From UBA1367 sp040268355 (GTDB lineage Bacteria > Actinomycetota > Coriobacteriia > Coriobacteriales > Atopobiaceae): a stretch of 16,094 nucleotides of DNA. Every line of letters starts with the position of its first letter. Positions within the stretch are counted from its first letter, which is position 1. The position numbers and the translations under genes are program-made. Shown piece after piece: positions 1-6,171 of this stretch. The stretch spans positions 1 through 16,094 of the forward strand of contig JAWRIT010000070.1 of the NCBI GenBank assembly GCA_040268355.1, written 5' to 3'. The notes under the pieces were generated by a model, which worked only from the letters and a program-made list of their open reading frames with translations, was not told the DNA's origin and searched no databases.

Positions 1-7
1 CGCGAGT

Positions 8-35
8 GACACATAAGTGCCTCTTCCCCCGTGTC
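8..35 (-). repeat. 28-bp palindromic repeat, copy 1
   Basis: Read on the minus strand, this segment matches the tandem copies at 4846-4903 with 24 of 28 positions identical to the second copy. All share the core GGGGAAGAGG. Its ends are complementary (GACAC / GTGTC). It lies about 50 nt beyond the permease stop, in the same orientation relative to transcription as the copies after the kinase gene. Its position 8 bases from the window edge suggests that an assembly broke at a dispersed repeat. Confidence 0.8.
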
Positions 36-85
36 CGCGCCGCACGGCATAACGGCCCACGAGCTCCGGCGCCCCGTGCCCGGCG

Positions 86-1732
86 TTAGCTGGTCCTGAC
101 GTCGCGGTGGGACAGGTGCCAGCAGGCGATGCCGAGCGCCAGCGTGGCGAACAGGGCGGTCGAGGCGAGAAACGCCGGGATCTGGCCTGCGGGCAGCGCC
201 TCGTGCCCGTTGCTGTTGAGGGCCATCTGCGTGAGCGCGTAGGGGAACAGGAGCCCGCCTCCCCTGGCGTACACGTTGAACCCGACCAACCCGCCGATGA
301 CGGCGAGGCCCACCGGCACCGCGAAATTGCGCACGAGAAGCGAGATGAGCAGCTGGCAGGCGACCAGTGCCACGCCGCCGACCCAGGCGAGCGCGAGCCA
401 CTGCGCGTACTCCGCCTCCGGCATCCCTGGGATGCCGATGAGCTTGCCGCCGGCCACGAACAGGCCTCCCACCGTGGCAAGGGCCACGCCGAACATCAGG
501 CTCCCCACGACCAGCTTCGCCGCCAGCAGACGTACGACCGACACGGGTGCGCTCATGAGCTGGTTCCAGTTCGTGCCCGTATGCTCCAGCCGCATCAGCC
601 ACGAGCACTGCACGCCCACGAGCGCCTGCAGGAAGAACAGCCCCAAGAAGAGCGTCTGCTGGGTCCACAGGTTGAACCATCCCGGCGTCAGGATCCCAAG
701 GTTGGCCTGGTAGTTGAAGGTGCCAATGACGGCGGAGATGAGCGGCAGCGCCACGAAGGCGAGCCAGACCGGGGCGCGGCGCAGCTTGATCAGCTCGGCG
801 CGGAGCGCGGACGTGCGACCCTGTCGCATGCGCACATGCGTCGCGGGTGCGGCCGCTGCCGGAGCGTCCTCAGCTCGAGTGGACACAGCTCTGTCGCGCG
901 CGTCCGCCCCGGATGCCGTGGCCGCCTGCCGCCTGCTGCCGGACGCTTCCGCCCCCAGCTCGCGACGAGAGAAGCTGCGGAAGGAGAGGGCGACGGCCAC
1001 CGCGCAGACGACCACAAGCAGCGCGAGGTCACCCCACGAGAAGGCCGTCTGGTAGTACGAGACCTGATGCGTGGTGGCTGCGGCGTCCCAGTTGATGCGC
1101 ATCGTGGAGAGCAGCATGAAGTAACCCGAGGGCACCAGGCGCAGCACCACCTCTGGGAAGAGCCCCGCGAAGAGCCCGGCCAGCGAGAGCGCCAGTCCCA
1201 CCGACATCGACACGAACTGGTTCTCCCACCGGATGGCGACCGCCTGGATGATGGTCACGATGACCAGGCACGAAGCGAACTGCGAGCCGGCGAACGTGAG
1301 CCACGTCGGCAGGCCTGGCAGGCCAGGAAAGCGCAGAAGATGGCCGATGGCGAGCATGCCGGCCGTCTCCAGCGCCACGGACATCGCCATGATCAGCGCC
1401 GCACAGGCGAGCTTGGCGAAGAGCAGCTGACGGGCAGGCTGCAGGCAGAGCAGCTGCTTCCAGGCGCTGGCCTCGTGATCCACGTCGATCACGCGCGAGG
1501 AGACGACGCTGGCCAGAAGCGAGAGGAAGATGGCGTTGATGAGCGGCGTCGAATAGAGCATCGCCGACCAGCCGTCGGGACTGCCCGCACCCTCCTGACG
1601 TGCGCCGACGGCCACCCAGGCGAGCGTGGCGCCCACCATGGTCATCACCACAAGTGGCACGCGCTTGCGGCGGATCTTGGCGAGCTCCAGCGACAGGGCA
1701 TGCGTGCGTGCCGGTGCGTTTCTGGTGCTCAC
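86..1732 (-). CDS. ABC-2 type permease, two fused homologous halves (LanE/LanG-like)
   Basis: This is a 548-residue polytopic membrane protein, the membrane partner of the ATPase encoded just upstream. It contains two similar halves of about 250 residues joined by an Ala/Arg-rich linker at about 258-305. Each half starts with an amphipathic basic segment (ELAKIRRKR near residue 16, ELIKLRR near 313). Each also repeats further landmarks: VDHEASAWKQLL then LEHTGTNWNQLM, and FPGLPGLPTWL then IPGMPEAEYAQWL. About six hydrophobic helices per half are visible, so the protein probably supplies both membrane domains of one transporter. LanFEG immunity exporters normally use two separate permeases of about 250 residues. 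It starts with GTG in a 4-nt overlap with the ATPase stop (GTGA), implying translational coupling. The likely role is bacitracin/lantibiotic-type immunity or export; the substrate is unknown. Confidence 0.88.
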   Translation of the reverse strand: MSTRNAPARTHALSLELAKIRRKRVPLVVMTMVGATLAWVAVGARQEGAGSPDGWSAMLYSTPLINAIFLSLLASVVSSRVIDVDHEASAWKQLLCLQPARQLLFAKLACAALIMAMSVALETAGMLAIGHLLRFPGLPGLPTWLTFAGSQFASCLVIVTIIQAVAIRWENQFVSMSVGLALSLAGLFAGLFPEVVLRLVPSGYFMLLSTMRINWDAAATTHQVSYYQTAFSWGDLALLVVVCAVAVALSFRSFSRRELGAEASGSRRQAATASGADARDRAVSTRAEDAPAAAAPATHVRMRQGRTSALRAELIKLRRAPVWLAFVALPLISAVIGTFNYQANLGILTPGWFNLWTQQTLFLGLFFLQALVGVQCSWLMRLEHTGTNWNQLMSAPVSVVRLLAAKLVVGSLMFGVALATVGGLFVAGGKLIGIPGMPEAEYAQWLALAWVGGVALVACQLLISLLVRNFAVPVGLAVIGGLVGFNVYARGGGLLFPYALTQMALNSNGHEALPAGQIPAFLASTALFATLALGIACWHLSHRDVRTS

Positions 1733-2631
1733 AGCGATGCCTCCCTTCCGGTCAGCGCGAGGAAGATGTCCTCGAGGTCCTCGTGGCGCTCCTCCAGCCG
1801 CAGCACGCCGATCCCCTCGCGGGCGAGGGCGGTCGTCGTGCGGGCCAAAGACTGATCGTCGGCGGGTTCGAGCAGGAGCCAGCCGTCGCGCATCTGGGCG
1901 TCGCCCACGAGCATGGCCGCGCGTGCGTCGTCGGTGGTCCGCAGCGCGAGCCAGCGACGCGCACGGTCGTGGAGCGACGACATCGGCCCCTGCCAGACCA
2001 TCTTCCCGCGGCTGATGATGCCAACAAAGTCGCTCATCTGATCAATCTCAGAGAGCAGGTGGCTCGACACCAGCACCGTGGTCCCACGCTCGGTGGGAAG
2101 CGAGCGGATCAGCTCCCGGATCTCCTGGATGCCCGCGGGGTCAAGCCCGTTGGTGGGCTCGTCGAGCAGCAGCAGCTCCGGGTTGCCCATGAGCGCGGCC
2201 GCCAGCCCCAGCCGCTGCTTCATGCCCAGGCTGAACGCCCCGACGAGTTTGCTGCCGGTGCCGGCGAGCCGGACCGTCGCGAGCGCCTCGTCAATGGCGC
2301 GAGCGGGCAGCCCGCGCAGCCGGCGCACGATCTCCAGGTTCTCGCGTGCGCTCAGATGCTCGTAGCAGCTCGGGCTTTCGATGAGCGAACCGACCCGCCG
2401 CAGGATGCGCGTGCGCTTGCGCGGATCCATCGTCTCGCCGAACACCGTCGCTGTGCCGGCGCTCGGATGCACGAGCCCCAGGATCATCTTCATCGCGGTA
2501 GTCTTCCCCGCCCCGTTCGGCCCGAGAAAGCCATACACCGAGCCGTGCGGCACCACCATGCGCAGGTCGCTCACCACCTCGGTCGAGCCGTAGACCTTGG
2601 TCAGGCCTTCCGTCGTCACGCTTGTTCTCAT
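1729..2631 (-). CDS. ABC transporter ATPase, lantibiotic-immunity (LanF/BcrA) type
   Basis: This 300-residue nucleotide-binding subunit powers the adjacent permease. Walker A is GPNGAGKTT (residues 37-45), the signature is FSLGMKQR (133-140), Walker B is LLLLDEPTNGLDP (153-165), and the switch His is H191. In place of the usual Q-loop glutamine the sequence reads SLIESP with Glu85; such an E-loop is known from LanF-type immunity ATPases. The C-terminal 80 residues form the accessory domain usual for this subfamily. The reading frame is open far upstream, but the start chosen is the ATG at 2631, preceded by AAGGGAG and giving an N-terminus (MRTSVTTEGLTKVYG) that aligns with the family. It is divergent from the two-component genes, which probably control it. 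Function is secure; substrate is not. Confidence 0.93.
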   Translation of the reverse strand: MRTSVTTEGLTKVYGSTEVVSDLRMVVPHGSVYGFLGPNGAGKTTAMKMILGLVHPSAGTATVFGETMDPRKRTRILRRVGSLIESPSCYEHLSARENLEIVRRLRGLPARAIDEALATVRLAGTGSKLVGAFSLGMKQRLGLAAALMGNPELLLLDEPTNGLDPAGIQEIRELIRSLPTERGTTVLVSSHLLSEIDQMSDFVGIISRGKMVWQGPMSSLHDRARRWLALRTTDDARAAMLVGDAQMRDGWLLLEPADDQSLARTTTALAREGIGVLRLEERHEDLEDIFLALTGREASL

Positions 2632-2659
2632 GGGCGCTCCCTTCAGTGTCTCGCATTCT

Positions 2660-2685
2660 GGTGCCGCACGCGCTTTCCCGGCACC
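2660..2685. repeat. inverted repeat in divergent promoter region
   Basis: GGTGCCG (2660-2666) and CGGCACC (2679-2685) form a perfect 7-bp dyad about 30-55 nt upstream of the ATPase start. A second dyad, CGCACG/CGTGCG (2666-2671/2685-2690), overlaps it, so the two stems exclude each other. This is either an operator or a 5' leader hairpin on the transporter mRNA. Confidence 0.5.
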
Positions 2686-2707
2686 GTGCGTCCCATGATG
2701 GGGAGGT

Positions 2708-2738
2708 GACCTTTCGCTCGAATGGCGGAGACCTTTCG
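2708..2738. promoter_or_regulatory. direct repeat, candidate response-regulator site
   Basis: GACCTTTCG occurs at 2708-2716 and again at 2730-2738, exactly 22 bp (two helical turns) apart, with GG.GG. preceding each copy. A partial third copy (GTTTCGG) follows at 2749. OmpR-family regulators commonly bind tandem half-sites on one DNA face. The pair lies about 26 bp upstream of the candidate -35 of the regulator gene and in the transporter's upstream region, so it could serve both. The repeat is seen directly; binding is inferred. Confidence 0.45.
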
Positions 2739-2763
2739 GCAGCCTTACGTTTCGGCTCGCGGC

Positions 2764-2793
2764 TTGCGGCGCGAGCGGGAGGGGAGGGATACT
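2764..2793 (+). promoter_or_regulatory. candidate promoter of the two-component operon
   Basis: A -35-like TTGCGG (2764-2769) and a -10-like GATACT (2788-2793) are separated by 18 bp. Transcription would start near 2800, leaving only a short leader before the GAGGAGG ribosome site at 2801-2807. A dyad GCTCGC/GCGAGC (2756-2761/2771-2776) overlaps the -35 element. Confidence 0.4.
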
Positions 2794-2814
2794 GCCTCGT
2801 GAGGAGGGGGTCAG

Positions 2815-3534
2815 ATGAGAGACGTCCACGAGGCACGCGTCCTGGTCGTAGAGGACGATCCCATGCTGCGCGAAGTGGTGTTGGAGCTGCTCGCGAAGGA
2901 GGGCTATCGGCACGCGCGGGGCGCAGGGACGGTTGCCGACGCGCGCGTGGCCTTTGCCACCTGGCGGCCTGACGTGCTGCTGCTTGACGTCATGCTTCCC
3001 GATGGCAATGGCTTCGACCTGCTGCGTTCCATCCGGCAGCAGAGCCAGGTGCCCGCCATCATCCTCTCCGCGCGTGACGAGGACGAGAGCCGCCTGCGAG
3101 GGCTGGGCCTGGGGGCCGATGACTACGTGACCAAGCCGTTTCTGCCCCGTGAGCTGGCGTTGCGCCTGTCGGCCGTGCTGCGGCGCACCTATGGGACGGG
3201 CGAGGCGCCGGTCGTGCTCGCGCTGGGCGCGACCACGGTGGACATGGGCTCTGGCGAGGTCGTCCGCGCCGACGGTCGCCGTGAGGCGTTGACCGCCAAG
3301 GAGTACGCGATCCTGGAGCGTCTGGCCCAGAGCCGTGGCGCCATCGTGACGACCGACGACCTTGCCCAGGCGGCCTGGGGAGACTCCTACGGCTACGGCA
3401 ACGCGCTCATGGTGCACGTGCGCCGTCTGCGCGCGAAGGTCGAGGAGGATCCGTCCCATCCGCAGTGGATCCTGACCGTCCGGGGCCTTGGCTACCGCCT
3501 GGAGCGGGAGCGAGACGAGCGGGGGCAGGCATGA
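2815..3534 (+). CDS. OmpR/PhoB-family response regulator
   Basis: This 239-residue DNA-binding response regulator is the partner of the downstream kinase. The receiver domain spans about residues 7-120, with the acidic pair E13/D14, the phospho-acceptor D58 in LLLDVMLPDGNG, S85 and K107 in YVTKPF. The winged-helix output domain covers about 130-235 and ends with the typical GLGYRLE. The ATG at 2815 is preceded by GAGGAGGGGG at good spacing. Its stop overlaps the kinase start by 4 nt (ATGA), so the two are translationally coupled. Divergence from the LanF-like transporter suggests that it controls that transporter, as in antibiotic-sensing modules of Gram-positive bacteria. The inducer cannot be read from the sequence. 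Confidence 0.95.
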   Translation: MRDVHEARVLVVEDDPMLREVVLELLAKEGYRHARGAGTVADARVAFATWRPDVLLLDVMLPDGNGFDLLRSIRQQSQVPAIILSARDEDESRLRGLGLGADDYVTKPFLPRELALRLSAVLRRTYGTGEAPVVLALGATTVDMGSGEVVRADGRREALTAKEYAILERLAQSRGAIVTTDDLAQAAWGDSYGYGNALMVHVRRLRAKVEEDPSHPQWILTVRGLGYRLERERDERGQA

Positions 3535-4847
3535 GCGAGCGAGGGCGAGCAGCGTCTTGGGCCAGCTCGGCGTGGGGTCGCCCGGTGCTGGCGAAGGTGC
3601 GCGAGGCATTGCGGATCGTGGGCTTCTCGGCGACCTTCGCGGTGGTGGCGCTCGTGGCGAACCTCGTGGTGCTGCTGGTCTTTTTCATGACGGCAGGATC
3701 GCTCGACGAGGTCGGCTCGCCCCTCTCGTATACGGCTGTGGACGAGCTGGCGGAGGCGTTCGACGCCGCAGGCACCCCAGACGAGACTCCCCAGCTGCCA
3801 AAGGGCACGATCAGGGAGCTGCGCGACGCCGACCAGTGGGCGATGCTGGTGGACGACGCCGGACAGGTGGCATGGAGCCTGGACCTGCCGGAAGACGTCC
3901 CCACCACCTACACCATGCGCGACGTGGCCACCTTCACACGGTGGTACCTGAGGGACTATCCGGTCGTGACGCGCGTGTGTGCTCCTGGCCTGTTGGTGGT
4001 CGGCGCTCCCAAGGGCAGCGAGTGGAAGTACAGCTACAGCACCAACATGGGCACGATGGTGCTCTTCCTGGGCCTCTTCGTCATGCTGTTCGTCACGAAC
4101 ATGGTCGTGGCCATCGCGCTCGCACGGGCGTACGCGCGCAGGTCGTGGGCCGAGCGTGACCATGCACGCACCGAGTGGGTCGCGGCCGTGAGCCATGACG
4201 TGCGGACCCCGCTCGCGGTGGCGCTGGCCGACGCGGACACGCTTGCGCACGATGCGGCGCTCGACCACAGGCAGCGTGCGCGGGCCGAGCGGGTCGTGGG
4301 TCGGGTCGAGGAGGTGTCGTCGCTGGTTGCCGACCTCAACGTGGCGAACCGTCTCAGCTACGCGATGGAGCCGGTGGAGGCGCGTCCGGTCGCTTTGGCC
4401 CCCATCGTGCGGTCGGTCGCGGCTGAGGCCCTGAACGACGACGCGGCGGGGGCCCATCCCATCGACGTCGAGCTGGGTGAGGACGTCGAGGAGATCATGG
4501 TGCGCGGAGACGCGGCGCTCTTCCGGCGCATGCTCGTGAACCTGGTGGGCAACAGCGTCCGGCACAATCCCGAGGGCTGCTCGATTCGCATCGCGCTCTC
4601 CCGGCTCCCGGCCCGACCGCTGCGCCGGAGGCAGTGCCTCCTGGTGGTGGAGGACGACGGGCGCGGCCTGGGGCAGGACCTGCTGGAGACCCTGCGTCGC
4701 GCGCCATCCACCGAGCTGCCCGAACACGGCCTGGGACTGGTCATCGTGCGGCGCATCGCGCACGCCTGCGGCGGCCAGGTGCGCTTCATGGAGCCCGAGG
4801 GCGCACCGACTGGGACCCGCTGCGAGGTTCGCCTGCCCCTCGCGTGA
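3531..4847 (+). CDS. membrane sensor histidine kinase
   Basis: This 438-residue transmembrane kinase has a first helix at about 29-55 and a second at about 173-200. These flank an extracellular domain of roughly 115 residues, too large for an intramembrane-sensing (BceS-like) kinase. The HisKA H-box is AAVSHDVRTPL with H222. The HATPase domain shows the N-box LVNLVGNSVRHN (N337/N341), G1 EDDGRGLG (374-381) and G2 HGLGLVIVRRIA (399-410). The open frame reaches back to 3465, but the ATG at 3531, overlapping the regulator stop, is the natural coupled start. The TGA stop lies within the first of two tandem palindromic repeats. Sensing of a peptide or cell-envelope signal is inferred from context only. 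Confidence 0.94.
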   Translation: MSERGRAASWASSAWGRPVLAKVREALRIVGFSATFAVVALVANLVVLLVFFMTAGSLDEVGSPLSYTAVDELAEAFDAAGTPDETPQLPKGTIRELRDADQWAMLVDDAGQVAWSLDLPEDVPTTYTMRDVATFTRWYLRDYPVVTRVCAPGLLVVGAPKGSEWKYSYSTNMGTMVLFLGLFVMLFVTNMVVAIALARAYARRSWAERDHARTEWVAAVSHDVRTPLAVALADADTLAHDAALDHRQRARAERVVGRVEEVSSLVADLNVANRLSYAMEPVEARPVALAPIVRSVAAEALNDDAAGAHPIDVELGEDVEEIMVRGDAALFRRMLVNLVGNSVRHNPEGCSIRIALSRLPARPLRRRQCLLVVEDDGRGLGQDLLETLRRAPSTELPEHGLGLVIVRRIAHACGGQVRFMEPEGAPTGTRCEVRLPLA

Positions 4848-4903
4848 CACAGGGGAAGAGGTACCTGTGTGTCATGGCACAGGGGAAGAGGCACCTGTGT
4901 GTC
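4846..4903 (+). repeat. two tandem 28-bp palindromic repeats (copies 2 and 3)
   Basis: Copy 2 is 4846-4873 and copy 3 is 4876-4903, separated by AT and identical at all but two positions. In each, ACACAGG or GCACAGG can pair with CCTGTGT or CCTGTG around a loop holding GGAAGAGG. Copy 2 begins inside the kinase TGA stop codon. No T-run follows, so these do not look like ordinary intrinsic terminators. They could act as 3'-end mRNA structures, a REP-like element or a protein site. The inverted relative at 8-35 shows that the element is dispersed. Confidence 0.9.
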
Positions 4904-4997
4904 GGTGCGGCCTCCGCATACAGCCCCTCCCCGGATGCCGCCTGGTGCCTTGCGGTAGCATGGACGGGTCATCCGTCAAGGCACGAAAGGAACTGCC

Positions 4998-5417
4998 ATG
5001 ATCAAAGAGCTGGTGAAGGACGAGGCCATCCTCTCGCAGGTGTGCGAGAAGGCCACGCCCGAGGACGCGCCCATTGCGCAGGATCTCATCGACACCGCCT
5101 CCGCACTGGAGGACTGTTCCTGCCTTGCCGCCAACCAGATCGGCATTCCCAAGGCCGTGGTGGTGTACTTCGATGACGACGAGGAGGCACACGTCCTGTA
5201 CAACCCGAAGGTCCTGATGGGCATCCGAGCCTCCAAGACCGTCGAGGGCTGCATGACGCGTGACGAGTATTCCAAGGTCACCCGCTATGCCAAGGTCAAG
5301 GTGTCCTACGACGAGCTGGTGGACGGCACCTTCAGGCAGCGTCGGCGCGACTTCACGGGCTGGACGGGCCAGATGGTCCAGCACATGGTGGACCACTGCA
5401 ACGGCAAGCTGGTCTAG
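4998..5417 (+). CDS. def: short peptide deformylase homologue with altered catalytic motif
   Basis: This 139-residue protein belongs to the short Def-like family that lacks the long N- and C-terminal parts of Escherichia coli Def. Peptide deformylases remove formyl from nascent N-formylmethionine using a metal held by one Cys and two His. Motif 1 is CSCLAANQIG (39-49 region, Q47). Motif 2 is EGCMT with Cys85. Motif 3 reads QHMVDHCNG with H129 and H133. All three metal ligands and Q47 are present, but position 130 is Met where HExDH has the catalytic Glu, and motif 1 has Cys in place of Gly. The ATG at 4998 follows AAAGGA. Activity is therefore doubtful; the family assignment is firm. The rsmJ-like gene follows at once. 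Confidence 0.85.
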   Translation: MIKELVKDEAILSQVCEKATPEDAPIAQDLIDTASALEDCSCLAANQIGIPKAVVVYFDDDEEAHVLYNPKVLMGIRASKTVEGCMTRDEYSKVTRYAKVKVSYDELVDGTFRQRRRDFTGWTGQMVQHMVDHCNGKLV

Positions 5418-5420
5418 CGG

Positions 5421-6098
5421 GTGGACGGCGACTGGCCATCCGTGCCTGCGGGCCTGGAGCTGCGTGAGGACGAGCGCGGGCTGACGCTAGTCGGCGATGG
5501 TCTCGAGCTGCGGGGTGATTTCGCCCGCATGCTGCCGAGACTCCGGTGCGACCGCCTGTCGCGCGAGCTTCTGGTGCGTGCGGCGCGCGTGCGGGGCGTC
5601 GATGCGCCCACGGCCGTGGATGCGACGGCCGGTCTGGGAGAGGACGCCCTGCTGTTGGCGGCGGCGGGCTTTACGGTGACCCTCTGCGAGCGCGACCCGG
5701 TGATCGCGGCACTGCTGCGCGACGCCCTTCGCCGGGCGGTCGCCGACGAGCGGACGAGCGAGGTGGCCTGCCGGATGCGGCTGGTGGAGGATGACGCCAT
5801 CAAGGTGCTGTCCCAGCTCGAGGAGCCGCCTGACGTGGTGTTTCTCGACCCCATGTTCCCTGATCGCCGCCGTCGTGGGGCCACCAACAAGAAGCTGCAG
5901 CTGCTCCAGCGTCTCGAGCGCCCCTGCGAGGACGAGGAGGCGCTCATGCGGGCCGCCCTCGCGGCCCACCCGCGCAAGGTGGTGGTCAAGCGGCCGCTCA
6001 AGGGAGCCGTGCTCGCTGGCATAAAGCCCAGCTCATCGCTGCGGGGCAAGGTCGTGCGCTATGACGTCATCGTCCCGCCGCAGAAGGCGGGGGCGTAG
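5421..6098 (+). CDS. rsmJ: RsmJ-like 16S rRNA (guanine-N2) methyltransferase
   Basis: This 225-residue class I SAM-dependent methyltransferase resembles RsmJ (YhiQ), which methylates G1516 of 16S rRNA in Escherichia coli. Visible landmarks are DATAGLGEDALLLA (67-80, SAM site), the acidic residue of LCERDPV (E90), EDDAI with D125, the catalytic LDPMFP (142-147), NKKLQ (156-160), and VVKRP (188-192), in the order and spacing of RsmJ. The start used is the GTG at 5421, three bases after the deformylase stop and without a clear SD, so translation may depend on coupling. A later start, such as the ATG at 5529, would remove part of the N-terminus. The family is mostly known from Gammaproteobacteria, so exact site specificity here is inferred. 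Confidence 0.82.
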   Translation: MDGDWPSVPAGLELREDERGLTLVGDGLELRGDFARMLPRLRCDRLSRELLVRAARVRGVDAPTAVDATAGLGEDALLLAAAGFTVTLCERDPVIAALLRDALRRAVADERTSEVACRMRLVEDDAIKVLSQLEEPPDVVFLDPMFPDRRRRGATNKKLQLLQRLERPCEDEEALMRAALAAHPRKVVVKRPLKGAVLAGIKPSSSLRGKVVRYDVIVPPQKAGA

Positions 6099-6114
6099 CG
6101 AGCTTGCGTGCGAG

Positions 6115-6158
6115 GCGAGGTGTAGACAGGGGCTGCATTCCCGCTGCCCGCACCTCGC
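6115..6158. terminator. bidirectional stem between convergent genes
   Basis: GCGAGGTG (6115-6122) pairs perfectly with CACCTCGC (6151-6158) in the 73-bp gap between the convergent rsmJ-like and purH genes. The 28-nt loop is GC-rich and could fold further. There is no T-run on either side, so this may be a weak, Rho-assisted or purely structural transcript end. Confidence 0.4.
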
Positions 6159-6171
6159 TCTCACGACAGCA

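Noticed and set aside
107..1855. Long plus-strand open frame (582 codons) opposite the permease
   Set aside because: Its translation is low-complexity (rich in H, R, E, Q) as expected from the antisense of a GC-rich membrane gene; the minus-strand permease has clear domain features, coupling and duplication.
2632..3609. Upstream extension of the ATPase frame to 3609
   Set aside because: It runs antisense through the response regulator; the ATG at 2631 has an SD and gives the normal ABC N-terminus.
3492..4850. Minus-strand open frame of 452 codons opposite the kinase
   Set aside because: Shadow of the histidine kinase; no family motifs in the translation and the kinase motifs on the plus strand are unambiguous.
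4846..4903. Reading the tandem repeats as a CRISPR array
   Set aside because: Only two units with a 2-bp gap, no spacers and no cas genes; a related single copy lies at 8-35.
5421..5528. Later start for the rsmJ-like gene (ATG at 5529)
   Set aside because: It would cut residues before the SAM domain that fit the family N-terminal region; the coupled GTG is preferred although its SD is poor.
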